Assembly (NCBI GenBank): GCA_049971355.1
Contig: JBMFLE010000012.1
Coordinates: 1-17,956 of the forward strand
Reading direction: 5' to 3'
DNA length: 17,956 nucleotides
Origin: JBMFLE01 sp049971355
Lineage (GTDB): Bacteria > Patescibacteriota > Patescibacteriia > UBA2591 > UBA4787
This document shows positions 1 through 6,227 of the stretch, in pieces. The notes under the pieces are model-generated. The model worked only from the letters and a program-made list of their open reading frames with translations. It was not told the origin of the DNA and ran no database searches. Within the stretch, counting starts at the first letter, position 1, and every line of letters begins with the position of its first letter. A program made the translations under genes and the position numbers.

Positions 1-1
1 T

Positions 2-64
2 CAAGGTCAAATTGAGGAAATTAATTTAACATCTAATCATTTCGTTACCGAATTGGTTAGATAG
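2..64 (+). CDS. C-terminal end of an unidentified upstream protein (partial)
   Basis: An open frame enters from the window edge and ends at TAG 62-64, giving about 20 residues that finish in HFVTELVR. The residue mix looks like a real protein tail, but it is too short to name. No gene follows for 187 bases, so this is probably the end of a transcription unit. Confidence 0.45.
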   Translation, partial: QGQIEEINLTSNHFVTELVR

Positions 65-136
65 TACAATTTATATATAGCAATATTACAATAACAAAAT
101 TTAAAGATATAAAGACTTTCCTATTATCTTATTTTA

Positions 137-150
137 TGTTAAAATATAAT
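137..150 (+). promoter_or_regulatory. Possible promoter (-10 region only)
   Basis: TGTTAAAAT (extended -10 form, TG-N-TAAAAT) at 137-145 is followed directly by a perfect TATAAT at 145-150. I see no good -35 box. A transcript from here would begin just before the hairpin repeat at 159-215 and run into the hydrolase gene at 252. The same TGTTAAAAT string lies upstream of the SAM synthetase gene at 16713-16721. Confidence 0.35.
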
Positions 151-158
151 CACACTAA

Positions 159-215
159 CGGACATAACCCCCAAAATGGGGCCAAGAGTAAGTTTGATTT
201 TGGGGTTTATGTCCG
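159..215 (+). repeat. 57-nt hairpin repeat element, copy 1
   Basis: Two 19-nt arms (159-177 and 197-215, starting CGGACATAA and ending TTATGTCCG) are inverted complements with a single mismatch around a 19-nt loop. There is no T-run after it, so it is not a classic terminator. The centre (CCCCAAAAATGGG-type sequence, then AAGAGTAA) recurs at 9494-9534, so this is a dispersed element rather than a one-off hairpin. Confidence 0.75.
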
Positions 216-251
216 AATAGCAAATTGGTTGTAATTTAAAAATATTCATTA

Positions 252-953
252 ATGATCAAAGCGGAAATTTTGGGCGCGGCGGCGAATTGGTCAGCGCCTT
301 TTAAAACTAAAGGAATTAAAAAATTCACTTCTGTCTTTTTTCAAACTGATGCCAGATTTCAAATTGATGCTGGCAATAAGTGGGATAAAAGGAAAATTGA
401 TTATTTATTGATTACTCATTTACATCAAGACCATTATGGTCAAATTAAAACTTATCCCAAGAAAATTATATTTTGTCTGCCGTCGAAAAGTTTTTTGAAA
501 ATTTTGCCAAAGGATAGAAATTATTTATTTTTAAAGAAGAAGACAAAAATCGGCCGAACTAAAATTGAACCGTTTTTAGTCCATCATTCAACCACTTCCA
601 TCACCTATGGTTATAAAATTATTTTCGGCAGCACTTCTTTTATTTGGTTGCCGGATTATTTCAGTCCCTTTAATTTTTCTCCATTTAAGAATACAGATTA
701 TTATTTTTTAGGCGCCTCTTGTTTTCGAAAAAATATTTTACACCGCGGCTATTTAACTGGCCAAAAATCAATTACTAATTTTTTAAAAGATTTAAGGAAG
801 AGAAAATTATTTCCTAAAAAACGTTTAATTTATCTCGTCCATCTTGGCTTATCAATGTTTCCGAGAGATATTAAAATAAAAAAACTACAAACAGAATTTC
901 CCGATTATAAATTAATCGCTGTTTTTGATGGCCAGAAGATTGTTTTAAAGTAA
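252..953 (+). CDS. Metallo-beta-lactamase-fold metal-dependent hydrolase
   Basis: 233-residue protein with the signature of the metallo-beta-lactamase fold. Asp40 sits in QIDAG. The metal-binding motif HLHQDH is at residues 56-61 and follows a hydrophobic strand (YLLIT). Later candidate ligands are His111/His112, Asp135 (LPD) and His164 or His197. Proteins of this fold use one or two metal ions to hydrolyse phosphodiesters, thioesters or lactams. The substrate cannot be told from sequence; a phosphodiesterase of the PhnP/RNase Z-like kind is one possibility. There is no signal peptide, so it should be cytoplasmic. No Shine-Dalgarno precedes ATG 252. The nuclease-like gene at 981 follows 27 bases later and may share its transcript. 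Confidence 0.8.
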   Translation: MIKAEILGAAANWSAPFKTKGIKKFTSVFFQTDARFQIDAGNKWDKRKIDYLLITHLHQDHYGQIKTYPKKIIFCLPSKSFLKILPKDRNYLFLKKKTKIGRTKIEPFLVHHSTTSITYGYKIIFGSTSFIWLPDYFSPFNFSPFKNTDYYFLGASCFRKNILHRGYLTGQKSITNFLKDLRKRKLFPKKRLIYLVHLGLSMFPRDIKIKKLQTEFPDYKLIAVFDGQKIVLK

Positions 954-980
954 TTTTTTATTGTTTTAATTGTTAGAAAT

Positions 981-1712
981 ATGGTTAAAAATCAGACAAA
1001 GAATGAAATTGTTTTAGTTGGCGTGCTGAAAAATAAACGCGATCTTGATATTCTTTTAACCAAAGGTTGGTATCGAGTTCCGACGAAATACGCACCAAAG
1101 CGACAATTTGAATATCTTGCTTTTTATCAGCCAATCTCTTTCGGCCGCCAAGGAAAATGTATTCGATATTACGCTCGAATTTTAAATTGTAGAACTATCA
1201 AAAGGAGTGATTTATTGCCAGATGAGTTAAACCATCCCAAGGCTGGCGATAATTATTTTCAAATTCAAGTTAGTCAAATCAAAAGACTACCCCGGCCGAT
1301 TAGGAATATAATACCGCGTCGTATTTCTTTTGGTTTTACCACTTTAAATCATTTATTGAAGTCAAAAAACATTTTACAACTTTATAATGTTGTTCCGACT
1401 GAGCAAATTGTCGAAGATGGTTTGAGGCGTGCTAACATCAAAGTAGTTGCCCAATATCGTCTTTCTGGCAAAAAACGATATCGTCTTGATTTTGCTGTCT
1501 TTTGCAAAAAGGGGAAGATCGCCATTGAGTGCGACAATAAGAAGGCCCATTCTAATCCGAGTCAGAAAAGAAAAGATAAAATAAAAGACACCTTTCTCCG
1601 CCGGCACGGTTGGATTGTTATTCGTTTACTGGAGGATGATATCGTTCTTAATTTGAAGGGCTGTATTACCAGAATAAAAAAAATAGTCCGCCAACTCGGC
1701 GGGTTAAATTAG
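981..1712 (+). CDS. DUF559/Vsr-like PD-(D/E)XK endonuclease with an N-terminal extra domain
   Basis: 243 residues in two parts. Residues 138-240 look like the DUF559/very-short-patch-repair nuclease fold: Asp170 in YRLDFAV, then the strand IAIECDNKKAH (Glu183, Asp185, His190), a helix rich in Lys and Arg, and the closing strand GWIVIRLLEDDI. This matches the D...ExD...H pattern of that family. Residues 1-137 form a separate basic, aromatic-rich domain (GWYRVP, YLAFYQP, IRYYARI) whose function I do not recognise. The likely role is DNA cleavage in repair or defence, by inference from fold only; no cognate methyltransferase is in the window. It begins 27 bases after the hydrolase gene, without a Shine-Dalgarno. 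Confidence 0.7.
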   Translation: MVKNQTKNEIVLVGVLKNKRDLDILLTKGWYRVPTKYAPKRQFEYLAFYQPISFGRQGKCIRYYARILNCRTIKRSDLLPDELNHPKAGDNYFQIQVSQIKRLPRPIRNIIPRRISFGFTTLNHLLKSKNILQLYNVVPTEQIVEDGLRRANIKVVAQYRLSGKKRYRLDFAVFCKKGKIAIECDNKKAHSNPSQKRKDKIKDTFLRRHGWIVIRLLEDDIVLNLKGCITRIKKIVRQLGGLN

Positions 1713-1890
1713 ATTTCTAAAATTTGGCAAGAGGGTTAGGGGGTGAATTTGATTAAAATGGCTAAAATTTAGTCCATTTTTTATTTCTAGGGAATGAGTT
1801 AAAATTTAGCCAGTTAGACTAAAAGAGGTATTTGGAAGCTTGGCTTTCGCGCTTGCTTTTTGTTTAAAATTTGATAAAACTAACTACCAT

Positions 1891-2240
1891 ATGTCTTTAT
1901 TTTCTAAAATTTTTGGCGATCCTAACGCCAGGTATCTTCGAAAAATTCAGCCGATAGTGGATGAAATTAATCGGTTAGAATCTAAATTTGAGAAATTGTC
2001 TAATAATCAATTGTTTGAAAAACTTCGGACCCCAAAAAACGATTGTCCAGAGGCGAAGATTTAGATCGAATTTTACCTGCGGCTCAAAAAATTGATTTTG
2101 AGAAAGTTAGTTTTAAAGAAGTAAAAGAAAAATACCAAAAATTAAACCTCAAAACAAAATATTACTTTACAAAATATTACTTTCCGGAAATTCATCTGGC
2201 ATCTGGAATTTTACCAAAACATATTAAAGAAAAAATTTAG
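1891..2240 (+). pseudogene. secA: Frameshifted relic of the secA N-terminal region
   Basis: From ATG 1891 the frame reads MSLFSKIFGDPNARYLRKIQ and continues to about residue 45, closely matching the start of the intact SecA encoded at 2949. That frame closes at 2064. The homology moves to another frame near 2022-2040, where KKRLSRGEDLDRILPAA parallels KERLKRGETLDEILPEA of SecA. It then decays to HLASGILPKHIKEKI, weakly like QLIGGIVLHQGKIAEM, and stops at 2240. Walker A and everything after it are missing, so it cannot be a working ATPase. The nucleotide sequences of the two copies have diverged, so the duplication, or loss of a second secA, is old. A short SecA-like peptide from the first frame is possible but less likely. 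Confidence 0.8.
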
Positions 2241-2285
2241 CTTGTATAAGTAAACATTCCTAAAAATTTCATGTCAAATAATACG

Positions 2286-2309
2286 GTAGACCGGTCTACA
2301 GTACTATTT
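2286..2309. repeat. Palindrome-containing direct repeat, copy 1 (possible operator)
   Basis: A perfect 14-bp palindrome GTAGACCGGTCTAC (2286-2299) is followed by AGTACTATTT. The 23 bases 2287-2309 are identical to 2881-2903. This copy lies 36 bases before the ATG of the YerC-like regulator gene, where a promoter or operator would be expected, so autoregulation is a reasonable guess. It lies outside the gene if translation starts at 2346, but would be coding if the earlier in-frame ATG at 2271 were used. Confidence 0.7.
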
Positions 2310-2345
2310 ACTTTTAATTTAATTTGTGTTAGGTTAATAATTAGT

Positions 2346-2870
2346 ATGAATTTCTCTCTTCATAAATTACCTCAAAAAGAACGGATCAGATTAATCGGAG
2401 AATTCTATAATATTATTGCTTCCTTAAAAAACCGAAGTGAAGTTAGATTATTTTTGAATGACTTATTAGATCCAAACGAAATTGGGAATTTAATGAGAAG
2501 GATTGATGTGGCCATTCTTTTGGTGTTAGGTTTTTCTTATGAGGAGATAGTAAATTTACTAAAAGTAAGTAAAGCAAAGATTACTAATGTTCAGAAAGTT
2601 CTGAATAGAAAAGGAGATGGTTGCAGGTTGGCAATAAAAAGAATTTTAGAAAAAAGAAGGAAGAGAAAAATAAAAGAAATAATGAGGGGAAGAAAAATTT
2701 TAAGAAGATATGAAAAACCAAACGTTGGGGCTCTTAAACGAAGATATCCTTTACATTTTTTATTTTGGAATATTATTGATGAACTTGGAGATTATTTTGA
2801 AGCCAAAAAGGAAATTAAATCTGATTGGGAAGAAGCCAGGGATTTTTATAGAAAACAAAGGTGGGAATAA
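2346..2870 (+). CDS. YerC/TrpR-like DNA-binding regulator
   Basis: 174 residues from ATG 2346. An upstream in-frame ATG at 2271 exists, but its extra 25 residues run through the palindromic repeat and look non-coding. Residues 8-103 match the YerC/YecD branch of the TrpR superfamily: an acidic all-helical start, FLNDLLDPNEIGNLMRRIDV, then the helix-turn-helix YEEIVNLLKVSKAKITNVQK (about 65-84). The family's usual length is about 100 residues; here a basic tail (RRKRKIKEIMRGRKILRR) and a further 50 residues containing LHFLFWNIIDEL follow. It probably binds DNA as a dimer; the effector is unknown. Identical 23-nt repeats containing a palindrome lie 36 bases before this gene and just after it, the second one 45 bases before secA. 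The gene sits between the secA relic and intact secA. Confidence 0.8.
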   Translation: MNFSLHKLPQKERIRLIGEFYNIIASLKNRSEVRLFLNDLLDPNEIGNLMRRIDVAILLVLGFSYEEIVNLLKVSKAKITNVQKVLNRKGDGCRLAIKRILEKRRKRKIKEIMRGRKILRRYEKPNVGALKRRYPLHFLFWNIIDELGDYFEAKKEIKSDWEEARDFYRKQRWE

Positions 2871-2873
2871 AAC

Positions 2874-2908
2874 AGTACTATAGACCGGTCTACAGTACTA
2901 TTTTTTTT
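2874..2908 (+). terminator. Hairpin with T8 tract; second copy of the palindromic repeat
   Basis: AGTACT (2874-2879), the core TAGACCGGTCTA (2881-2892) and AGTACT (2894-2899) form one inverted repeat of 26 bases with a single mispair, followed by eight T at 2901-2908. This can end transcription of the YerC-like gene four bases after its stop. The shared 23-nt copy upstream argues that it is also a protein-binding site, which here would lie 45 bases before the secA start. Confidence 0.65.
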
Positions 2909-2948
2909 AAAAAATAATTAAAATTAGTTAATGGGTTAATAACTAATT

Positions 2949-5699
2949 ATGTCATTTATAACTAAAATTTTTGGCAATGCCAATGAGAAATATCTAAAGA
3001 AAATTCAACCATTGGTTGATAAGATAAATTCACTCGAAAAAGAATTCGAGAAATTTTCTAATGAAAAATTAAAAGAAAAGACAGTTGAATTTAAAGAAAG
3101 GCTAAAAAGGGGCGAGACTCTTGATGAGATTTTACCCGAAGCTTTTGCTTTGGTCAGGGAGGCAGCTAAAAGAACACTAAACCAGAGACATTTTGATGTT
3201 CAGTTAATTGGTGGAATTGTTCTTCATCAAGGTAAAATCGCTGAAATGAAAACTGGTGAAGGTAAAACTTTAGTCGCCACTTTGCCGGCTTACTTAAATG
3301 CTTTAAATGGCAAGGGTGTTCATATTGTCACAGTTAATGATTATTTGGCTAAAAGAGATACGGTTTGGATGGGACAAATCTACCACCTTTTAGGTCTTTC
3401 AGTCGGATGCATAGTGCATGATGCAGCCTACATTTATGATCCAGAATACCAGAAAGAAATTCACCTCCCCACCTTTTATAAAAAGGTGGGGGGCAAAATT
3501 CAAAATGACAATTTAAAATTCAAAATTGACGAAAAAGATAAGGAACGGGATTTAATCGGAGGGTTCAAAGTTATTGAGGATTATCTCAGGCCGGTTTCCA
3601 GGAAAGAAGCTTATCGGTGTGATGTTATCTACGGCACCAACAACGAATTTGGCTTTGATTATTTGCGCGATAATTTGGTTTATGATCTCAGCCAAAAGGT
3701 TCAGCGGGAATTTAATTATGCCATTATTGATGAGGTTGACTCAATTCTCATTGATGAGGCAAGAACTCCTTTGATTATTTCTGGTCCAGCCGAAGAATCA
3801 ACCGATTTATATTTTAAGCTAGCGGCTTTAGTAAAACGACTTAAAGTAGGTGAAGATTATAATATTGACGAAAAAATGAAGTCAGTTGCTTTAACCGAAA
3901 AGGGTCAAGAAAAAATGGTCCAATGGTTGGGAGTTGATCCCTGGCAAACAGCTAATTTTTCTTTAGTTCATCATATTGAGGCTGCTTTGCGAGCCGAAAC
4001 TCTTTTTCAAAAAGACCGTGATTATGTAGTTAAAGATGGTGAAATTATTATTGTTGATGAATTTACTGGCCGTCTAATGCCCGGCCGCCGTTATTCAGAA
4101 GGTCTACATCAGGCAATTGAGGCCAAAGAGGGCGTGGAAGTCAAGCAAGAGTCGCGAACTTTAGCCACTATCACTTTTCAAAATTATTTTCGAATGTATC
4201 AGAAATTGGCTGGGATGACCGGCACAGCTGCCACTGAAGCCGAAGAGTTTGGCAAAATTTATAATCTGGATGTGATTGTTATTCCGACCAATAGGCCATT
4301 AATTAGAATTGATTTGCCTGATAAAATTTATCAAACTGAAGAAGCAAGGTGGCAAGCAGTAGTCGAGGAAATAAAACAACGTCATCAGAAGGGTCAGCCG
4401 GTTTTGGTTGGTACAGTTTCGATTGAGAAAAATGAAAAATTGAGTCGTCTTTTAGAACTTAATGGTATACCTCATCAGGTTTTAAACGCTAAAAATCATG
4501 AAAAAGAGGGTCAAATTATTGCTCAGGCCGGAAAACTGGGCGCGGTGACAGTAGCTACCAATATGGCTGGTCGGGGTGTTGATATTATTTTGGGTGGCAA
4601 CCCCCCTGATTTAGAAGAACAGAAAAAGGTAATTGAACTCGGAGGTTTACATGTTATTGGTACTGAAAGACACGAAGCCCGGCGAATTGACAATCAATTG
4701 CGCGGTCGATCTGGTCGACAAGGCGACCCTGGTTCAAGTCAATTTTTTATTTCTTTGGAAGATGATTTAATGAGAATTTTTGGCGGTGAAAGATTAAAAA
4801 ATTTAATGACTAGTTTTAAAATGCCGGAAAATTTACCGATTGAAAATAATTTAATTTCTCGGGCTATTGAATCAGCCCAGAAAAAAGTTGAAGGAATGAA
4901 TTTTGACCTCAGAAAACATTTATTGGATTACGATGATGTTTTGAATAAACAGCGTGAAACAATTTATCGCAAACGAAGAGAGATTTTAATTGCTGACCAC
5001 ACTCAACTCCGTTCTTTAATTTTTGATATGATTAGCGGTGAGATTGAAAGAGTTGTCTCTTTTCACACCGTTGGTGATGCCCAAGAAAAGTGGGATTTAA
5101 AAGAAATTGTTGAAGTGATGCGGACAATTTTTCCTTGTCCAACAGATTTAGAGCAAACAATGGAAGATTTAAGAGAACAAGCCGGAACTCACATTGCTGA
5201 TGTTTACGCTCGCGATAGAATTATTAAATATTTAATCGAATTAGCTAATTTAGCTTATAACGATTTAGAGAAAAGAATTTTAGAAACTGAGAAAAAAATA
5301 GGGGAGATAAATTTAATGGAAAAAATTGAAAGATTGATTCTTCTTCAAAGTATTGACCACTATTGGCTTTCTCATTTGGAAATTATGGAAAATTTAAGAA
5401 GTGGAATTGGTTTGCGGGCTTACGGCCAGCGCGATCCTTTGATAGAATACAAAAAGGAGTCTTATCTTAAATTTAATGAGCTTTTGGTCGCGATTGAAAG
5501 ACAGGTTGTTTATACTATTTATAAAGTTGGGTTAATTGAAAGAGTTAAGACAGAACAGCCGAGAGAAATAAAACTATCAGGGCCCAGTAAAACGACAAAT
5601 GGCATAAAGCCAATAACCGATAACAAGAAAAAGGTCGGTCGCAATGACCCTTGTCCATGCGGAAGTGGGAAAAAATATAAGCGCTGTCATGGAGCGTGA
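2949..5699 (+). CDS. secA: Protein translocase ATPase SecA
   Basis: 916 residues, full length. SecA uses ATP to push unfolded precursor proteins through the SecYEG channel at the inner face of the membrane. Walker A is MKTGEGKT (about 100-107), Walker B is IIDEVDS with Asp261/Asp264, followed by the conserved LIDEARTPLIISGPA. The helicase-like second nucleotide-binding fold shows GTVSIEKNE, ATNMAGRGVDI and QLRGRSGRQGDPGSS. The C-terminus carries the zinc-binding SEC-C motif DPCPCGSGKKYKRCHGA, a natural end that confirms TGA 5697 as stop. Residues about 169-211 form an extra loop not expected in SecA, part of which is encoded by repeat DNA (3467-3530). No Shine-Dalgarno precedes the start, and the stop codon lies inside a hairpin (5679-5707). 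SecE is encoded at 16428. Confidence 0.98.
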   Translation: MSFITKIFGNANEKYLKKIQPLVDKINSLEKEFEKFSNEKLKEKTVEFKERLKRGETLDEILPEAFALVREAAKRTLNQRHFDVQLIGGIVLHQGKIAEMKTGEGKTLVATLPAYLNALNGKGVHIVTVNDYLAKRDTVWMGQIYHLLGLSVGCIVHDAAYIYDPEYQKEIHLPTFYKKVGGKIQNDNLKFKIDEKDKERDLIGGFKVIEDYLRPVSRKEAYRCDVIYGTNNEFGFDYLRDNLVYDLSQKVQREFNYAIIDEVDSILIDEARTPLIISGPAEESTDLYFKLAALVKRLKVGEDYNIDEKMKSVALTEKGQEKMVQWLGVDPWQTANFSLVHHIEAALRAETLFQKDRDYVVKDGEIIIVDEFTGRLMPGRRYSEGLHQAIEAKEGVEVKQESRTLATITFQNYFRMYQKLAGMTGTAATEAEEFGKIYNLDVIVIPTNRPLIRIDLPDKIYQTEEARWQAVVEEIKQRHQKGQPVLVGTVSIEKNEKLSRLLELNGIPHQVLNAKNHEKEGQIIAQAGKLGAVTVATNMAGRGVDIILGGNPPDLEEQKKVIELGGLHVIGTERHEARRIDNQLRGRSGRQGDPGSSQFFISLEDDLMRIFGGERLKNLMTSFKMPENLPIENNLISRAIESAQKKVEGMNFDLRKHLLDYDDVLNKQRETIYRKRREILIADHTQLRSLIFDMISGEIERVVSFHTVGDAQEKWDLKEIVEVMRTIFPCPTDLEQTMEDLREQAGTHIADVYARDRIIKYLIELANLAYNDLEKRILETEKKIGEINLMEKIERLILLQSIDHYWLSHLEIMENLRSGIGLRAYGQRDPLIEYKKESYLKFNELLVAIERQVVYTIYKVGLIERVKTEQPREIKLSGPSKTTNGIKPITDNKKKVGRNDPCPCGSGKKYKRCHGA
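3467..3530 (+). repeat. Hairpin plus 15-nt direct repeat inserted in frame in secA
   Basis: CCCCACCTTTT (3467-3477) and AAAAGGTGGGG (3481-3491) form a perfect 11-bp stem with a 3-base loop. Next come AAAATTCAAAATGAC (3495-3509) and its near copy AAAATTCAAAATTGAC (3515-3530). All of it encodes the extra SecA loop around residues 173-194. The G-rich and A/T simple-repeat character is that of intergenic DNA, so I infer an in-frame insertion that the protein tolerates. Confidence 0.7.
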
Positions 5700-5707
5700 C
5701 AGCGCTT
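5679..5707 (+). terminator. Hairpin spanning the secA stop codon
   Basis: AAGCGCTGTCA (5679-5689) and TGACAGCGCTT (5697-5707) are a perfect 11-bp inverted repeat with a 7-base loop; the right arm starts with the TGA stop. No T-tract follows, so intrinsic termination is doubtful; a 3'-end stabilising or processing structure is as likely. A second, imperfect hairpin (GTCGCA...TGCGAC) follows at about 5725-5755. Confidence 0.6.
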
Positions 5708-5839
5708 GAAATTGGTTCGCTCAGTCGCAATTGAAAATAAATTTTCACTGCGACCTCGCTGCCAATTATAAAAAATGTTGTTACCCGAAATATGGCTGAG
5801 AGGTTGAAATTGAAATTTTAGTTGTTAATAATACCTAAT

Positions 5840-5848
5840 TTATCCACA
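5840..5848 (+). promoter_or_regulatory. DnaA-box match
   Basis: TTATCCACA, an exact match to the bacterial DnaA-box consensus, in an AT-rich stretch just upstream of the ncRNA promoter. A second exact match in the same orientation is at 6140. Two 9-mers can occur by chance in AT-rich DNA, and no dnaA, dnaN or box cluster is visible. Confidence 0.35.
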
Positions 5849-5857
5849 ATTTTTCTC

Positions 5858-5886
5858 TTGACAAATTTTAAAAAATTTGTTATCTT
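5858..5886 (+). promoter_or_regulatory. Promoter of the ncRNA candidate
   Basis: Perfect -35 TTGACA (5858-5863), 17-base spacer, -10 TATCTT (5881-5886, 4 of 6). Transcription would begin near 5893, just before the first arm of the RNA's closing stem. No reading frame follows, which points to a non-coding transcript. Confidence 0.75.
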
Positions 5887-5892
5887 TATATA

Positions 5893-6010
5893 AACTTCGA
5901 TTTTTGCCCCTCAGTGGCAAAACCGGAAATCCCTCCTATCCGGGAAGTAGCCGGAAAGTCATGGTTGGGCTGGCTTGTCTAGTGTAAGCCATGAGCTGGG
6001 GGGCTTTTAT
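5893..6010 (+). ncRNA. Structured small RNA candidate with own promoter and terminator-like end
   Basis: The first arm GCCCCTCAG (5906-5914) pairs with CTGGGGGGC (5996-6004) through nine base pairs including one G-U, so the ends of the roughly 100-nt domain are closed. The right arm is followed by TTTTATATTTT, like an intrinsic terminator. Inside, CCGG (5923-5926) can pair with CCGG (5951-5954) around TCCC/GGGA (5930-5933, 5942-5945), and TGGCTT (5971-5976) pairs with AAGCCA (5986-5991) around a 9-base loop. An alternative pairing GCCC (5906-5909) with GGGC (5967-5970) would compete with the closing stem. I looked for SRP RNA (GGAA-loop core), RNase P, tmRNA, tRNA and T-box motifs and found none. 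It might be a diverged known RNA, such as a 6S-like regulator, or an unknown family. It is GC-rich against an AT-rich background. Confidence 0.6.
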
Positions 6011-6053
6011 ATTTTCTAAATAGAGTCCCTAAACAGGGTTTTTAGTTATGTAC

Positions 6054-6071
6054 TATGTTCGCACGAACATA
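6054..6071. promoter_or_regulatory. 18-bp palindrome, possible operator
   Basis: TATGTTCG and CGAACATA flank CA with perfect symmetry. The half-site order (GTTC-N4-GAAC) is the reverse of the Gram-positive LexA box (GAAC-N4-GTTC), so LexA is not supported. It lies 115 bases before the tyrS -35 box. No downstream T-tract. Confidence 0.4.
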
Positions 6072-6139
6072 TCACATATTATTAAAATGACTTTGGATAA
6101 AATGAGAAAGTGGTTTGAAATCTTTGAAGATTTTAGAAG

Positions 6140-6148
6140 TTATCCACA
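6140..6148 (+). promoter_or_regulatory. DnaA-box match
   Basis: Second exact TTATCCACA, 300 bases after the first and 38 bases before the tyrS -35. It could bind DnaA as a transcriptional regulator of tyrS, or be chance. Confidence 0.35.
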
Positions 6149-6185
6149 GGTTGGATTTGATTTGTGGTAAAAAATGGAGTTGGAG

Positions 6186-6213
6186 TTGACTTGTCAGGGA
6201 TTTTAACTATAGT
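6186..6213 (+). promoter_or_regulatory. tyrS promoter
   Basis: TTGACT (6186-6191), 16-base spacer, TATAGT (6208-6213). The start codon is only 14 bases past the -10, so the mRNA leader would be about 8 bases or less: near-leaderless, with no room for a Shine-Dalgarno. Confidence 0.7.
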
Positions 6214-6227
6214 ATATTTATATTTGT

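Larger units (their letters stand above)
5708..6227. other. Gene-free spacer between secA and tyrS
   Basis: 520 bases with no credible reading frame. It contains two perfect DnaA-box matches (5840, 6140), a strong promoter (5858-5886), a folded RNA candidate (5893-6010), a weak hairpin with T5 (CCCT-AAAC-AGGG, about 6027-6042), an 18-bp palindrome (6054-6071) and the tyrS promoter (6186-6213). The 80 or so bases 6072-6139 are AT-rich with nothing recognisable. Confidence 0.7.

Noticed and set aside
2271..2345. Upstream start of the YerC-like protein
   Set aside because: The added 25 residues are encoded by the palindromic repeat and AT-rich promoter-like DNA; homology begins after ATG 2346.
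5697..5699. UGA recoded as glycine (SR1/Gracilibacteria)
   Set aside because: SecA ends naturally at its zinc motif before TGA, rpsP also ends on TGA, and no gene has internal TGA.
5923..5954. SRP RNA core in the ncRNA candidate
   Set aside because: GGGAAGTAGCC is superficially like GGAAGGAAGCAGCC, but the tetraloop-closing pairs and the asymmetric loop bases do not fit.
6054..6071. LexA/SOS box
   Set aside because: Half-sites are in the opposite order to the Gram-positive box and do not match CTGT-N8-ACAG.
5893..6227. T-box or other tyrS leader riboswitch
   Set aside because: No T-box AGGGUGGNACCGCG core, and a separate promoter lies 14 bases before the tyrS ATG.
5700..6227. Replication origin
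   Set aside because: Only two DnaA boxes 300 bases apart, no dnaA or dnaN, no clear unwinding element.
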